Assembly (NCBI GenBank): GCA_963582345.1
Contig: CAUZSN010000069.1
Location: 1-15,715 of the forward strand
From: CAUZSN01 sp963582345
GTDB taxonomy: Bacteria; Planctomycetota; Planctomycetia; Planctomycetales; Planctomycetaceae
Direction of reading: 5' to 3'
Length of the DNA stretch: 15,715 nucleotides
This document shows, in pieces, positions 9,088-15,620 of the stretch. The position numbers and the translations under genes are program-made. The notes beneath the pieces are model-generated. The model ran no database searches, was not told where the DNA came from, and was given only the letters and a program-made list of their open reading frames with translations. Every line of letters begins with the position of its first letter. The first letter of the stretch is position 1.

Positions 9088-9554
9088 TCAGCCAAACAGA
9101 TTATTGATCAACTGGCCTTGTCCGTCTTTAGTGACGTAAAACGGACGACGTTCGACATTGAGTGATGTCTTGGGACCAATCCCCATCGTCTTGACCATCG
9201 TGGCGTGAATCTCCGATACGGATACCGGGTTCTTGATGGCAACGCACGGTCGTTGAGGAGCGGATTCACCGTATAAGAATCCCCGCTTCACGCCACCGCC
9301 GAACATTATTACCGGTGAAATGTTGATGTAGTCCATAGTGTTTCATCTCTTTTAACACGTCGGTTTTCTCTCGAGATTGATCTCGTGCATTGCTTCCAGG
9401 CACCCCTTCAATGATCATGTCTCGACTGAATTCGTTGGTGATTACAACCAGCGTGCGATCGAGGAGTCCGCGTGACTCCAGGTCGAGGATCAGTTGCGTG
9501 ATTGGGCGGTCTCCGGTTTTTACTGGTTGGGTTGATACGAGTCAAAATCGCTTT
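9088..9554 (-). pseudogene. C-terminal remnant of a DUF1501 protein, several frameshifts
   Basis: Three pieces in different frames read together as one DUF1501 C-terminus. The first, right after the neighbouring stop at 9555, reads SDFDSYQPNQ and then stops. The second, about 9370-9530, reads GDRPITQLILDLESRGLLDR, then TLVVITNEFSRDMIIEGVPG, then KTDVLKEMKHYGLH. The third, 9088-9336, contains VIMFGGGVKRGFLYG, RPCVAIKNPVSVSEIHATM and VERRPFYVTKDGQG. The junction between the last two lies near 9300-9310. DUF1501 proteins are very numerous in planctomycetes and usually pair with DUF1553/DUF1549 cytochrome-like genes, absent here. The N-terminal two thirds and the signal peptide are missing, so the gene is dead. 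Confidence 0.78.
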
Positions 9555-10499
9555 TCACTCGTCAGTGGTCCACAGTAAACCCAACGCACCGAGTCCGTAG
9601 AACGTGTATTCGACGTCGGCCTGATTGTCCCAACTGGCTGCACGAAAGCCTCCGGCAGGGAGTTCCAATTTGTTAGTGACAAATGCTTCGACATTTGCAG
9701 GATCGAGGATAGTCTTGATTCCCAGGTCGTGTGCTGTTAGCAGGCCTGTAAACGTCGATAGCCCATCGGCGTAGGGGACTCGTGCGTTGGCCTTAAAGCC
9801 GCCCTCCGGACTTCTAATGATCTGCAGGAATTTGTGCACGTCGTCACGCAGTTCTTCGTTCATGGCGTCGAACATCAACAACAGCGCGACAGCCGCAGCG
9901 GTCGGGTTCGTTCCGCTGTGCGACATCGGTTCAATTTCAACGAAACCGCCGTCGTCTCGTTGGCGATCGTGGATGAATTGCACAAGCGCGTTCGGATTTG
10001 GGACCGATCTGCCAATCAGTTCATATGTGAGCGCGACAAGGAACGAGTGATATGTGCTTCCGGTTGCTCCTTCACGCGTCTTGGCATACCCGCCGTCTTT
10101 GGTTCGAACGGATTCTAATGTGCTGGTAAGTTGGTCGCCCCAATTTATTTTCACGTCATCAAACACCTCTGGACCTCCAAATGTCTGAACGGCCAGAGTG
10201 CTATAAAGCCAACTGACTAGGTCCACGACATTGAGTTGGTGTTTCGAGTATGACTGGATGAATTGGCCGAGGCTTTCGCATTCGTCAGGACGCAATCCAC
10301 CAAGAACCGAAAGACCACGGATGGCAAAGCCAGTATAGTAAATGTCAGAATCGCCTTCGCGGTCGGAAAATCCACCGTCTGTTTGCTGCTGCGATTGAAT
10401 GAAGAATCGATGCCGGTGGCGGCGTTCACCATCCATCCGGACAAGTCCGCTATTCAGGCGGCTGCTCAAACGGATCAGATAGGGTTTGCTGGGCATCAT
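9555..10499 (-). CDS. Prenyltransferase/squalene-oxidase-repeat protein (alpha/alpha toroid)
   Basis: The 314-residue product has regularly spaced GGF/GGY repeats at about 42-44 (DGGFSD), 136-138 (DGGYAK), 184-186 (DGGFVE), 233-235 (EGGFKA) and 283-285 (AGGFRA). Paired helices such as SDIYYTGFAIRGL, STYHSFLVALTYEL and ADVEYTFYGLGALGLL accompany them. This is the fold of protein prenyltransferase beta subunits. The usual zinc ligands of those enzymes (Asp-x-Cys and a His in a DxxHT-type segment) are not evident: the corresponding places read ADGLST and DVEYT. Enzyme activity is therefore doubtful and a binding role is possible. The start is ATG-ATG at 10499/10496, overlapping lspA by about 50 bases. 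A shorter form from 10436 would avoid the overlap but lose an N-terminus (PYLIRLSSRL) that looks typical. Confidence 0.87.
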   Translation of the reverse strand: MMPSKPYLIRLSSRLNSGLVRMDGERRHRHRFFIQSQQQTDGGFSDREGDSDIYYTGFAIRGLSVLGGLRPDECESLGQFIQSYSKHQLNVVDLVSWLYSTLAVQTFGGPEVFDDVKINWGDQLTSTLESVRTKDGGYAKTREGATGSTYHSFLVALTYELIGRSVPNPNALVQFIHDRQRDDGGFVEIEPMSHSGTNPTAAAVALLLMFDAMNEELRDDVHKFLQIIRSPEGGFKANARVPYADGLSTFTGLLTAHDLGIKTILDPANVEAFVTNKLELPAGGFRAASWDNQADVEYTFYGLGALGLLWTTDE

Positions 10500-11055
10500 T
10501 GTCTGCCGCCTTGAACGATTGTAACACGAGCATGATAGCGCCCGTCACGAGGAACACGTCAGCGAAGTTGAAGACTGGCCAATGAAAGCGGTCGGGCATG
10601 GCTAGGTCCGGGGGGCCGAATGTGAGCAGCAGAAAATCGCGCACCGCGTATTTGCGACTGCCGGTCATTGGATCAACACACCCATGTAAGCCCAGTCGAT
10701 CATACAGGTTACCCAGTGTTCCGGCCATGATTAGCGCCAGAGAAACGGTCAACCACAGACTTCTGGCAGCTCTGGCCACGAACAGCCAGTAGATCACACC
10801 GATTGCCGCGACGACGCTTAGTCCGGAAAACAGCCAAGTGTAGTCCTGGCCGATGCCCCACAGGGCGCCGGGGTTGAAATTCGTATACAGGCAGAATGTG
10901 GTCCAGCCGCCTAAGTAAGTTTGCACCCAGTCGCTCGAAGAGGCTGGGTAACCCAGTGAATTGAACACAGTGCTCTTGGAATAGAGGTCCCAAGACAAAC
11001 CGCCGATGGCGAATAGAAAGAAGCAGAGGAATCGGTTGGCGGGAACCGGCTTCAT
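10450..11055 (-). CDS. lspA: Lipoprotein signal peptidase (signal peptidase II)
   Basis: This 201-residue aspartic membrane protease cleaves prolipoprotein signal peptides after lipidation. The two catalytic aspartates are Asp119 in GNLYDRL and Asp166 in FNFADVFLVTG. Four hydrophobic segments are visible (about 9-25, 72-92, 97-116 and 162-180). About 40 residues separate the GNLYDR and FNFAD motifs, longer than in E. coli LspA, including a polar stretch around HGCVDPMTGSRKYAVRD. The ATG overlaps the stop of the DksA-like gene (ATGA), so translation is probably coupled. The downstream prenyltransferase-fold gene overlaps its 3' end. A possible substrate is encoded in the window: the lipoprotein with lipobox LAGC at 7299-8648. 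Confidence 0.94.
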   Translation of the reverse strand: MKPVPANRFLCFFLFAIGGLSWDLYSKSTVFNSLGYPASSSDWVQTYLGGWTTFCLYTNFNPGALWGIGQDYTWLFSGLSVVAAIGVIYWLFVARAARSLWLTVSLALIMAGTLGNLYDRLGLHGCVDPMTGSRKYAVRDFLLLTFGPPDLAMPDRFHWPVFNFADVFLVTGAIMLVLQSFKAADNDAQQTLSDPFEQPPE

Positions 11056-11453
11056 AGAGATAGTTTTTCGCGCTTCCGCTCGCAGTCGATACAGTTACGA
11101 GCAAACGGAATGGCCCGCAAACGAGTTTTCTTGATTATGGATTTCGACGCGGACTTGCCTTCTTCAAGACACATTTCGCAGGCTCCAAAGGTTCCTGCAT
11201 CAATTCGTTTTAAGGCGGCGGTAATTTCTTGAAGTGTTTCTTGCTCGTTCTCAACGAATCGCAGCGAAAAATCCTGCTCGAAGCTGTCAGTGCCCAATTC
11301 AGCAATGTGCGTGGGACTTTTCGAATCGCTGCCATCGGAGCGAGCCAAGGCGCCGTCTGTGAGATGTTTGACGTCGCCGCGCAACCGGGCTTGCAGCGAA
11401 AGTAGCAGATTTTTGAACTCGGTCAGTTCTGTTTTCTTGAACATCAGTGGCAT
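11052..11453 (-). CDS. DksA/TraR-family C4 zinc finger protein
   Basis: From the ATG at 11453 the product is 133 residues. An N-terminal helical region (KKTELTEFKNLLLSLQARL) and a second helix (FVENEQETLQEITAALKRID) form the coiled coil. The zinc finger has Cys92, Cys95, Cys121 and Cys124 (GACEMC and NCIDC). This is the DksA/TraR architecture, whose members bind in the secondary channel of RNA polymerase. The acidic DxxDxA tip motif of E. coli DksA is not seen; the loop reads HIAELGTDSFEQDF, so a ppGpp-related role cannot be assumed. The frame also opens at 11567 and has an ATG at 11492, but those extra residues do not look conserved. It shares an ATGA overlap with lspA and is the first gene of that operon. 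Confidence 0.87.
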   Translation of the reverse strand: MPLMFKKTELTEFKNLLLSLQARLRGDVKHLTDGALARSDGSDSKSPTHIAELGTDSFEQDFSLRFVENEQETLQEITAALKRIDAGTFGACEMCLEEGKSASKSIIKKTRLRAIPFARNCIDCERKREKLSL

Positions 11454-11567
11454 GGTTAGCTCAGACAACGTAGCTGTTCGAAAGCCCTCCATTATGCCAT
11501 TGTCCAATATAGTGGTCAAGTAGACGCGAAGATGGCTAAAAGGTCCGAATCTGATACGAGCTCGCAT

Positions 11568-11873
11568 CGCGAGAGATGGTTGTCCTACCAGACTGGGAAA
11601 AGATTTCGAGGTTTGCGTCTGCAGCGATTCAGAAAATTTAAATAGTTGTAATATAAATCAGTTAGTGATAATGCAGCGTGTCAATTGGGCTTCCAGTTTT
11701 TAGGAAGCAGAAGTTCTGGACAGACGGATCTAGTTCGGCCAAATCAGATCTGTGAAGAGCGAGATGTTGTCCTATGACCTTCGTGTCAACTGGGACTACG
11801 TCCATTTGCGGTACTGCTTTGGTCCACCACGGGCGTATTGCGCAGCGATGGCCGCACGGCACTTGGAATTACT
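11568..11873. other. Intergenic stretch, no gene recognised
   Basis: This lies between the DksA-like gene and the glycosyltransferase. It is AT-rich around 11630-11675. A TTGACA-like hexamer on the minus strand (11679-11684) could belong to the promoter of the DksA-lspA operon, but I find no good -10 at normal spacing. A short minus frame (11662-11862, GTG start) has no recognisable features and is not called. Confidence 0.5.
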
Positions 11874-12632
11874 CTAATCTTGACGAGAAGCGGCCACGAA
11901 GATCCTCGATCGAGCGATTCTCAGGCGATTTGCCCAGTAGAGAACCAAGACGCCTAGAGTTTGCAGTCCGTACTTGACGCTTCGCCGAAAATTAATGCTC
12001 GACGCTTCATCGAAGTAGCGGACCGGAACGGGAATGTCGCCCAGATTAAAACCAAAAAACACCACCTGTGCCAGGAATTGGCTGTCGAAGACAAAGTCGT
12101 CTGAGTTGTGTTCGTACGAGATTGTTTCCAAGATCTCACGGCGATACGCGCGGAAACCACTGTGAAAGTCTCCCACATTTTGTCCCAACGCGATGTTTTC
12201 GATCATCGTCAAAACTCGGTTCGCGAGATACTTGTATCGTGGCATGCCGCCGGCGAGTACTTCGTGACGTGTTCGGATACGTGATCCTAACACGCAATCG
12301 CAAATGCCAAGTTGCAAGATTTCGACCGCGACAGGAATGAGGCGACTGTCATATTGGTAGTCGGGATGAATCATCACCACATAGTCGGCACCAGCTTCTA
12401 ACGCATGCTTGTAGCAGGTCTTTTGATTGGCACCGTAACCGCGATTCTGATCATGAGTGATGACGGTCAAACCCAGTTCATGAGCGATTTGAACCGTGTC
12501 GTCGCTACTGCAGTCGTCGACCAATATGATTTCATCGACAGTTCCGTCCGGAATATCAGCTACCGTTGGACGCAGCGTTGACGCGGCATTGTAAGCTGGC
12601 ATGACGGCAATGGTTCGTCCCCTCTGTTTCAC
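11874..12632 (-). CDS. Family 2 glycosyltransferase (dolichyl-phosphate mannosyltransferase-like)
   Basis: I place the start at the GTG at 12632, because a GAGG site (12638-12641) sits five bases upstream and the product then begins KQRGRTIAVMPAYNAASTL as GT2 proteins do. This gives 252 residues. GT-A motifs are VMPAYNAASTL (donor binding), ILVDDCSSDDT, the region NRGYGANQKTCYKHAL, and HPDYQYD as the metal-binding acidic motif. GSR and SGFRAYRREIL are typical of the DPM1/undecaprenyl-phosphate glycosyltransferase group. No strong membrane segment is present beyond a hydrophobic stretch near the C-terminus (LQTLGVLVLYWANRL). It transfers a sugar from a nucleotide donor to an unknown acceptor, probably lipid or surface glycan. 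An in-frame TTG at 12716 would add 28 residues. Confidence 0.9.
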   Translation of the reverse strand: MKQRGRTIAVMPAYNAASTLRPTVADIPDGTVDEIILVDDCSSDDTVQIAHELGLTVITHDQNRGYGANQKTCYKHALEAGADYVVMIHPDYQYDSRLIPVAVEILQLGICDCVLGSRIRTRHEVLAGGMPRYKYLANRVLTMIENIALGQNVGDFHSGFRAYRREILETISYEHNSDDFVFDSQFLAQVVFFGFNLGDIPVPVRYFDEASSINFRRSVKYGLQTLGVLVLYWANRLRIARSRIFVAASRQD

Positions 12633-12637
12633 AGAAA

Positions 12638-12641
12638 CCTC
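12638..12641 (-). promoter_or_regulatory. Shine-Dalgarno site deciding a GTG start
   Basis: GAGG on the minus strand, five bases before the GTG at 12632. It supports the shorter glycosyltransferase start over the TTG at 12716, which has no such site. Confidence 0.5.
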
Positions 12642-12716
12642 GGGTCTCCGGTCCGAATTAATTGCAGACGCTCTGTCGGTTCCGATAATTATCGCAGGTA
12701 ACACATCTGGGAACAA

Positions 12717-13516
12717 TTTTCTGACAGCGTGCGATTTTCCGGGTCGCTGCTACTTATTGGCTCGATGAATTTGACTTAAGCAATTATATCATGAAACCAA
12801 CACTTCCAAAGCAAGGCAAACGCGATTGCGACTAGACTGCTTCGCTTTGTAAAGCATCGTGTCCGCAAACTTCTAAACCACTAGCCAAATGGTTTGTCGA
12901 GGAATAAAAACTCTAAGCGGGAAAACAAGTTGTCGTGTAGATCGACACTGTTGATTTTTCACAACATCGTAGTCTGGATATGACAGAATTCGATCACGGC
13001 TAGTCAAACTCAAAGCCTTTGAAATTCAGGTGTTGCGGCACGTTTAGCGAATCGGACATTGCGGCACTGCTTTTTCCGCAAGGACGAGTGCTACCACACA
13101 CGAATTTAGTTCAGTGCAACGTTTTCAGGACAAATTGAGTTAAATTTCTGCCAGATCGCGGAATTTGCGGCCCTTGTATCAGCTTATAGCACGCATTTAA
13201 TCGAGGGCACGTTGCCAGTCCCGGACGTTCAGCTACAGCGGTATTGGTACCATGACAGAAACTATTTGCACAGTTGGATGCGTCGTCTGAACAATCAGGC
13301 TGCACCGGTTCCTGAATCGTTTGGCCGCACAAGATCAAGTGGTCTGAGACCATTGCAAGCCGGTCATTCAAGAGGTTTTCGTAACCGAGATGTTGACGCG
13401 TGTATGGGCGCCGTAATGACGGCGACCGATCGCAAGCGACATTTCCGACATGCTGAGCTGCTGGTGCGAAGCGAATTTTCGGTCACTTAGAAGCTCGTCA
13501 ACGGGCACTCAGCCTA
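12717..13516. other. Gene-poor stretch, no feature recognised
   Basis: Two short overlapping frames on opposite strands (13111-13371 minus, 13212-13490 plus) have no motif, no ribosome binding site and no family resemblance, and I do not call them. The 9-mer TTGCGGCAC occurs twice (13033-13041 and 13059-13067). The second copy can form a six-base stem with CCGCAA at 13076-13081. An inverted repeat AAACCA/TGGTTT lies near 12880. None of these has a clear function. The stretch may be eroded coding DNA. Confidence 0.4.
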
Positions 13517-13837
13517 ATGGTCAACGATCCTGGCGTGTCGACCGTCAAATTGTCACAGGTCGACCGATTGCGGCGACGATGCGAGTACTGGACGGATTTT
13601 CTACTGGGTCATCTCGTCAGGAAATATGGGATGGGTGCATTTGCGTTCGAAGAACGACGTGCTCTCGAGTTCGGAAACAATCAGCTCAGTACAGGCATCG
13701 ATTCTTCGCCAGGCGTTGTTTGGGATTTTGTCCTGGCTGGTCTTCAATTGGCATTCCCCAAATCGCTGGTTGTTCAGTCTCCGCGCCAAGACGATCATGT
13801 CGGTGTCGTTAACGCGATGATCGCGTGCTTCCCGTAA
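13517..13837 (+). CDS. Possible small hypothetical protein, 106 residues
   Basis: I do not recognise this protein. The plus frame from ATG 13517 has regular codon use with third positions favouring G or C (roughly 60%) and few rare-looking codons. The sequence alternates charged and hydrophobic residues in helix-like segments (VDRLRRRCEYWTDFLLGHL, VVWDFVLAGLQLAF). The frame is also open upstream to 13457 with plausible residues (GHLEARQRALSL), but there is no start codon there, so the 5' end may be damaged. No Shine-Dalgarno site and no terminator are evident. The overlapping minus frame (13601-13915) looks less protein-like. It may be a genuine small gene or a decayed one. Confidence 0.4.
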   Translation: MVNDPGVSTVKLSQVDRLRRRCEYWTDFLLGHLVRKYGMGAFAFEERRALEFGNNQLSTGIDSSPGVVWDFVLAGLQLAFPKSLVVQSPRQDDHVGVVNAMIACFP

Positions 13838-14102
13838 CCTTACGGACCATTCCGATCCATTCTCCAAACGCGCATTAGACACAGCAGCCTGCATCCGGAA
13901 GGACCGCCCAACCAACGCGAACTGTCATCATGCGTGTCGCAGTATTCGCGTTGCAGTCAGATCGGAGTTAATTTCTCGAAGTTGCGCCGGCACTTCAGAT
14001 CACAATTCTAATAAAAAAATCATGATATCACGCAACTCACTTTGCGCAAGCAACATGTCATTAATTTCAAGACCACAAAAATCATTCTAAATTCTTAAGT
14101 GG
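13838..14102. other. AT-rich upstream region of the DAHP synthase transcription unit
   Basis: No gene is seen. Two perfect 8-base palindromes lie close together, TGATATCA (14023-14030) and TTGCGCAA (14042-14049), 54-80 bases upstream of the -35 element. The following ~50 bases are AT-rich, which could act as an UP-like element. An operator role is only a possibility. Confidence 0.35.
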
Positions 14103-14132
14103 TTGACTTGCGTCTTGAAATTTTTCTACAAT
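14103..14132 (+). promoter_or_regulatory. Sigma70-type promoter of the aroF leader
   Basis: The -35 is TTGACT (14103-14108), followed by an 18-base spacer and the -10 TACAAT (14127-14132). Both hexamers match the consensus at five of six positions. Transcription would start near 14139-14141, giving a 5' leader of about 60 bases before the leader ORF and about 250 bases to the terminator. This is the best promoter in the window. Confidence 0.65.
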
Positions 14133-14187
14133 GCATTCACTAGGAACTTTTTAAAAAATAAAGATGTTTGTCTTGAATGATGTATTC

Positions 14188-14192
14188 AGGAA
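14188..14192 (+). promoter_or_regulatory. Shine-Dalgarno site of the leader ORF
   Basis: AGGAA, eight bases before the ATG at 14201. It supports translation of the short ORF and favours this ATG over the in-frame one at 14180. Confidence 0.5.
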
Positions 14193-14200
14193 TTTCGGAC

Positions 14201-14326
14201 ATGTCGCTGACCGAGTTCAATCAAATCCGTGTGAAAGTTGGCATTGTTGTAGTTGGTGCTTGGTTCGGGTTTTCTTTTTGGTTTTCCGCTGAGGGGTGTC
14301 CCGGGCGGATGGGCGACATAATTTAA
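14201..14326 (+). CDS. Aromatic-rich leader peptide of the DAHP synthase gene (41 residues)
   Basis: The ORF has 41 codons and a TAA at 14324-14326. Codons 21-28 (14261-14284) read Trp-Phe-Gly-Phe-Ser-Phe-Trp-Phe, so six of eight are Trp or Phe; there is no Tyr. It lies between a good promoter and a strong terminator, directly upstream of the enzyme that commits carbon to aromatic amino acids. This is the layout of attenuation leader peptides such as those of pheA, pheST and trp operons. Inference: ribosomes stalled for lack of charged tRNA-Trp or tRNA-Phe permit readthrough. An alternative start at 14180 gives 48 residues. The segment VGIVVVGAWFGFSFWF is hydrophobic enough to be a membrane helix, so a small membrane protein is the competing reading. 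Confidence 0.62.
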   Translation: MSLTEFNQIRVKVGIVVVGAWFGFSFWFSAEGCPGRMGDII

Positions 14327-14389
14327 CGTTGATCCTTTAATTTCGAATTCTCCACGCCCTGGAATCCCATCCGGTTCCAGGGTTTTTTT
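14285..14389 (+). promoter_or_regulatory. Putative transcription attenuator with mutually exclusive folds
   Basis: Segment 1 is TCCGC (14285-14289), segment 2 is 14299-14309, segment 3 is 14353-14366 and segment 4 is 14373-14382. Segment 1 can pair with GCGGA (14305-14309), enclosing a small GGG/CCC hairpin. Segment 2 can instead pair with segment 3: 14299-14301 with 14361-14363, and 14303-14308 with 14353-14359. That gives nine pairs with one C/T mismatch and one bulged A. The 2:3 helix uses the 5' arm of the terminator and would prevent its formation. The Trp27-Phe28 codons end at 14284, just before segment 1, so a stalled ribosome would cover segment 1 and free segment 2. The leader stop codon lies 15 bases past segment 2, so a ribosome there would cover segment 2. 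Pairings were drawn by hand; no energies were computed. Confidence 0.55.
14357..14389 (+). terminator. Strong rho-independent terminator before aroF
   Basis: CCCTGGAATC (14357-14366) pairs with GGTTCCAGGG (14373-14382) in a ten-pair stem that includes one T-G pair, with the six-base loop CCATCC. Seven T residues (14383-14389) follow at once. It lies about 112 bases before the aroF start, in the aroF direction, and no full gene lies between the upstream promoter and it. It therefore either attenuates aroF or ends a small separate transcript. Confidence 0.85.
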
Positions 14390-14488
14390 ATGGTGTCCCC
14401 GCTGTTTTTCGCGATTGCTAATTGATAAGGGTATAAGTTAATTGGCATTGCAGGCGGGCAACTGGAAAGCATAAACGGCTTGGAGTCC

Positions 14489-14496
14489 AGGAGGAA
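14489..14496 (+). promoter_or_regulatory. Shine-Dalgarno site of aroF
   Basis: AGGAGGAA, five bases before the ATG at 14502. It is strong and fixes the start, which also matches the family N-terminus. Confidence 0.85.
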
Positions 14497-14501
14497 TTTC
14501 C

Positions 14502-15518
14502 ATGATTGTTGTTCTGAAACCTGGCATAACCGAAGAGATGGTTCAGAAAATGGCACAGCGAGTTGAAGACTTGGGATTAAAGGCTCACGTGATCGTCGGC
14601 ACCGAACGGACTGTAGTTGCTGCAATCGGCGACACAGGGCACGGCGATCGCGAAACGCTTGAATCGTGCGAAGACGTCGAGACGGTTGTCCCCATTTTGG
14701 CTCCGTACAAAATGGCTAGCATGGAGACAAAATCAGAGCCCACCACAGTCCAGGTTCGCGATTTGGAGATCGGCAATTGCTCGATCGGAGTCATTGCAGG
14801 ACCGTGTTCTGTGGAAAGCGAAGACCAAATCTTAGCAGTGGCAGCGCAGGTCAAAGAGGCCGGCGCAACGGGACTTCGCGGCGGCGCCTTCAAGCCACGC
14901 ACCAGTCCGTATTCGTTCCAGGGGCTAAAGGAAGAGGGTCTGAAGCTGTTGGCCGTAGCACGTGACCGGACTGGCCTGGCTGTTGTGACAGAAGTCATGA
15001 CGCCGCATCACGTCGACATGGTGGCGCAGTACGCTGACATCTTGCAGGTCGGCGCCCGAAACATGCAGAACTATCACCTACTGCAGGCAGTCGGCAAGAC
15101 GCGCCTACCAGTTTTGCTGAAACGCGGCCCGTCCGCTACCATCGATGAATTCTTGCTGGCAGCCGAATACATCCTGGATCAAGGAAACTCGCAGGTAATG
15201 TTGTGCGAACGAGGAATCCGCACGTTCGAAACGCACACGCGATTCACATTGCCATTGGCAACTGTACCGTATTTGCGCCAACGTACGCATTTGCCCCTCA
15301 TCGTCGATCCGAGTCACGGAACGGGCCTGGCGTCGCTGGTTCGGCCCATGTGCACTGCCGCAGTTGCCGTAGGCTGTGACGGTTTGATCATCGAAGTCCA
15401 TCCCGAACCATCAAAGGCGCTCAGCGACGGAGCCCAATCAATGACGCCAGCGCAATTCGATGAAGCAATGACCGAATGTCGCAAAGTAGCTGAAGCGCTC
15501 GGTAGGAAACTCGGGTAA
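14502..15518 (+). CDS. aroF: 3-deoxy-7-phosphoheptulonate (DAHP) synthase, type I-beta with regulatory N-terminal domain
   Basis: The enzyme condenses phosphoenolpyruvate and erythrose 4-phosphate, the first step of the shikimate pathway. The 338 residues align throughout with the Thermotoga maritima type. Residues 1-70 form a ferredoxin-like domain (MIVVLKPGITEEM..ERTVVAAIGD) that in Thermotoga binds Phe or Tyr for feedback inhibition. The barrel then begins at IAGPCSVES. Metal ligands are Cys102, His272 (VDPSHGTG), Glu298 (IIEVHPEP) and Asp309 (ALSDG), the same numbers as in Thermotoga as I recall them. Substrate motifs GGAFKPRTSPYSFQGL, KRG and CERGIRTFE are intact. The symbol varies between databases (aroF, aroG, aroA). 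The gene is preceded by a leader ORF and terminator, which suggests control by aromatic amino acid supply in addition to allostery. Confidence 0.96.
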   Translation: MIVVLKPGITEEMVQKMAQRVEDLGLKAHVIVGTERTVVAAIGDTGHGDRETLESCEDVETVVPILAPYKMASMETKSEPTTVQVRDLEIGNCSIGVIAGPCSVESEDQILAVAAQVKEAGATGLRGGAFKPRTSPYSFQGLKEEGLKLLAVARDRTGLAVVTEVMTPHHVDMVAQYADILQVGARNMQNYHLLQAVGKTRLPVLLKRGPSATIDEFLLAAEYILDQGNSQVMLCERGIRTFETHTRFTLPLATVPYLRQRTHLPLIVDPSHGTGLASLVRPMCTAAVAVGCDGLIIEVHPEPSKALSDGAQSMTPAQFDEAMTECRKVAEALGRKLG

Positions 15519-15620
15519 ATAAACCGACGATTTTGATCACTGCACCACAATTTCCGCGTCCAGAGCACTTGGACTTTTCCGCTTTGAGGTGACCAGAAAC
15601 GTTGAAGTGGGCCTGGTCCT

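Noticed and set aside
11679..11684. TTGACA-like hexamer as a promoter of the DksA-lspA operon
   Set aside because: No acceptable -10 hexamer lies 15-19 bases downstream; the nearest TATATT is 23 bases away.
11662..11862. Short minus-strand frame of 66 residues after the glycosyltransferase
   Set aside because: GTG start without a ribosome binding site, no motif or family resemblance, and the residues look random.
13059..13081. TTGCGG/CCGCAA stem with a T-rich loop as a terminator or small RNA
   Set aside because: The T residues are in the loop rather than after the stem, the stem is short, and there is no promoter or gene to serve.
13111..13490. Overlapping short frames on both strands
   Set aside because: Neither has a ribosome binding site, coherent composition or recognised domain; each is probably a chance frame.
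13601..13915. Minus-strand frame of 104 residues
   Set aside because: It overlaps the more coding-like plus frame at 13517 and shows no features of its own.
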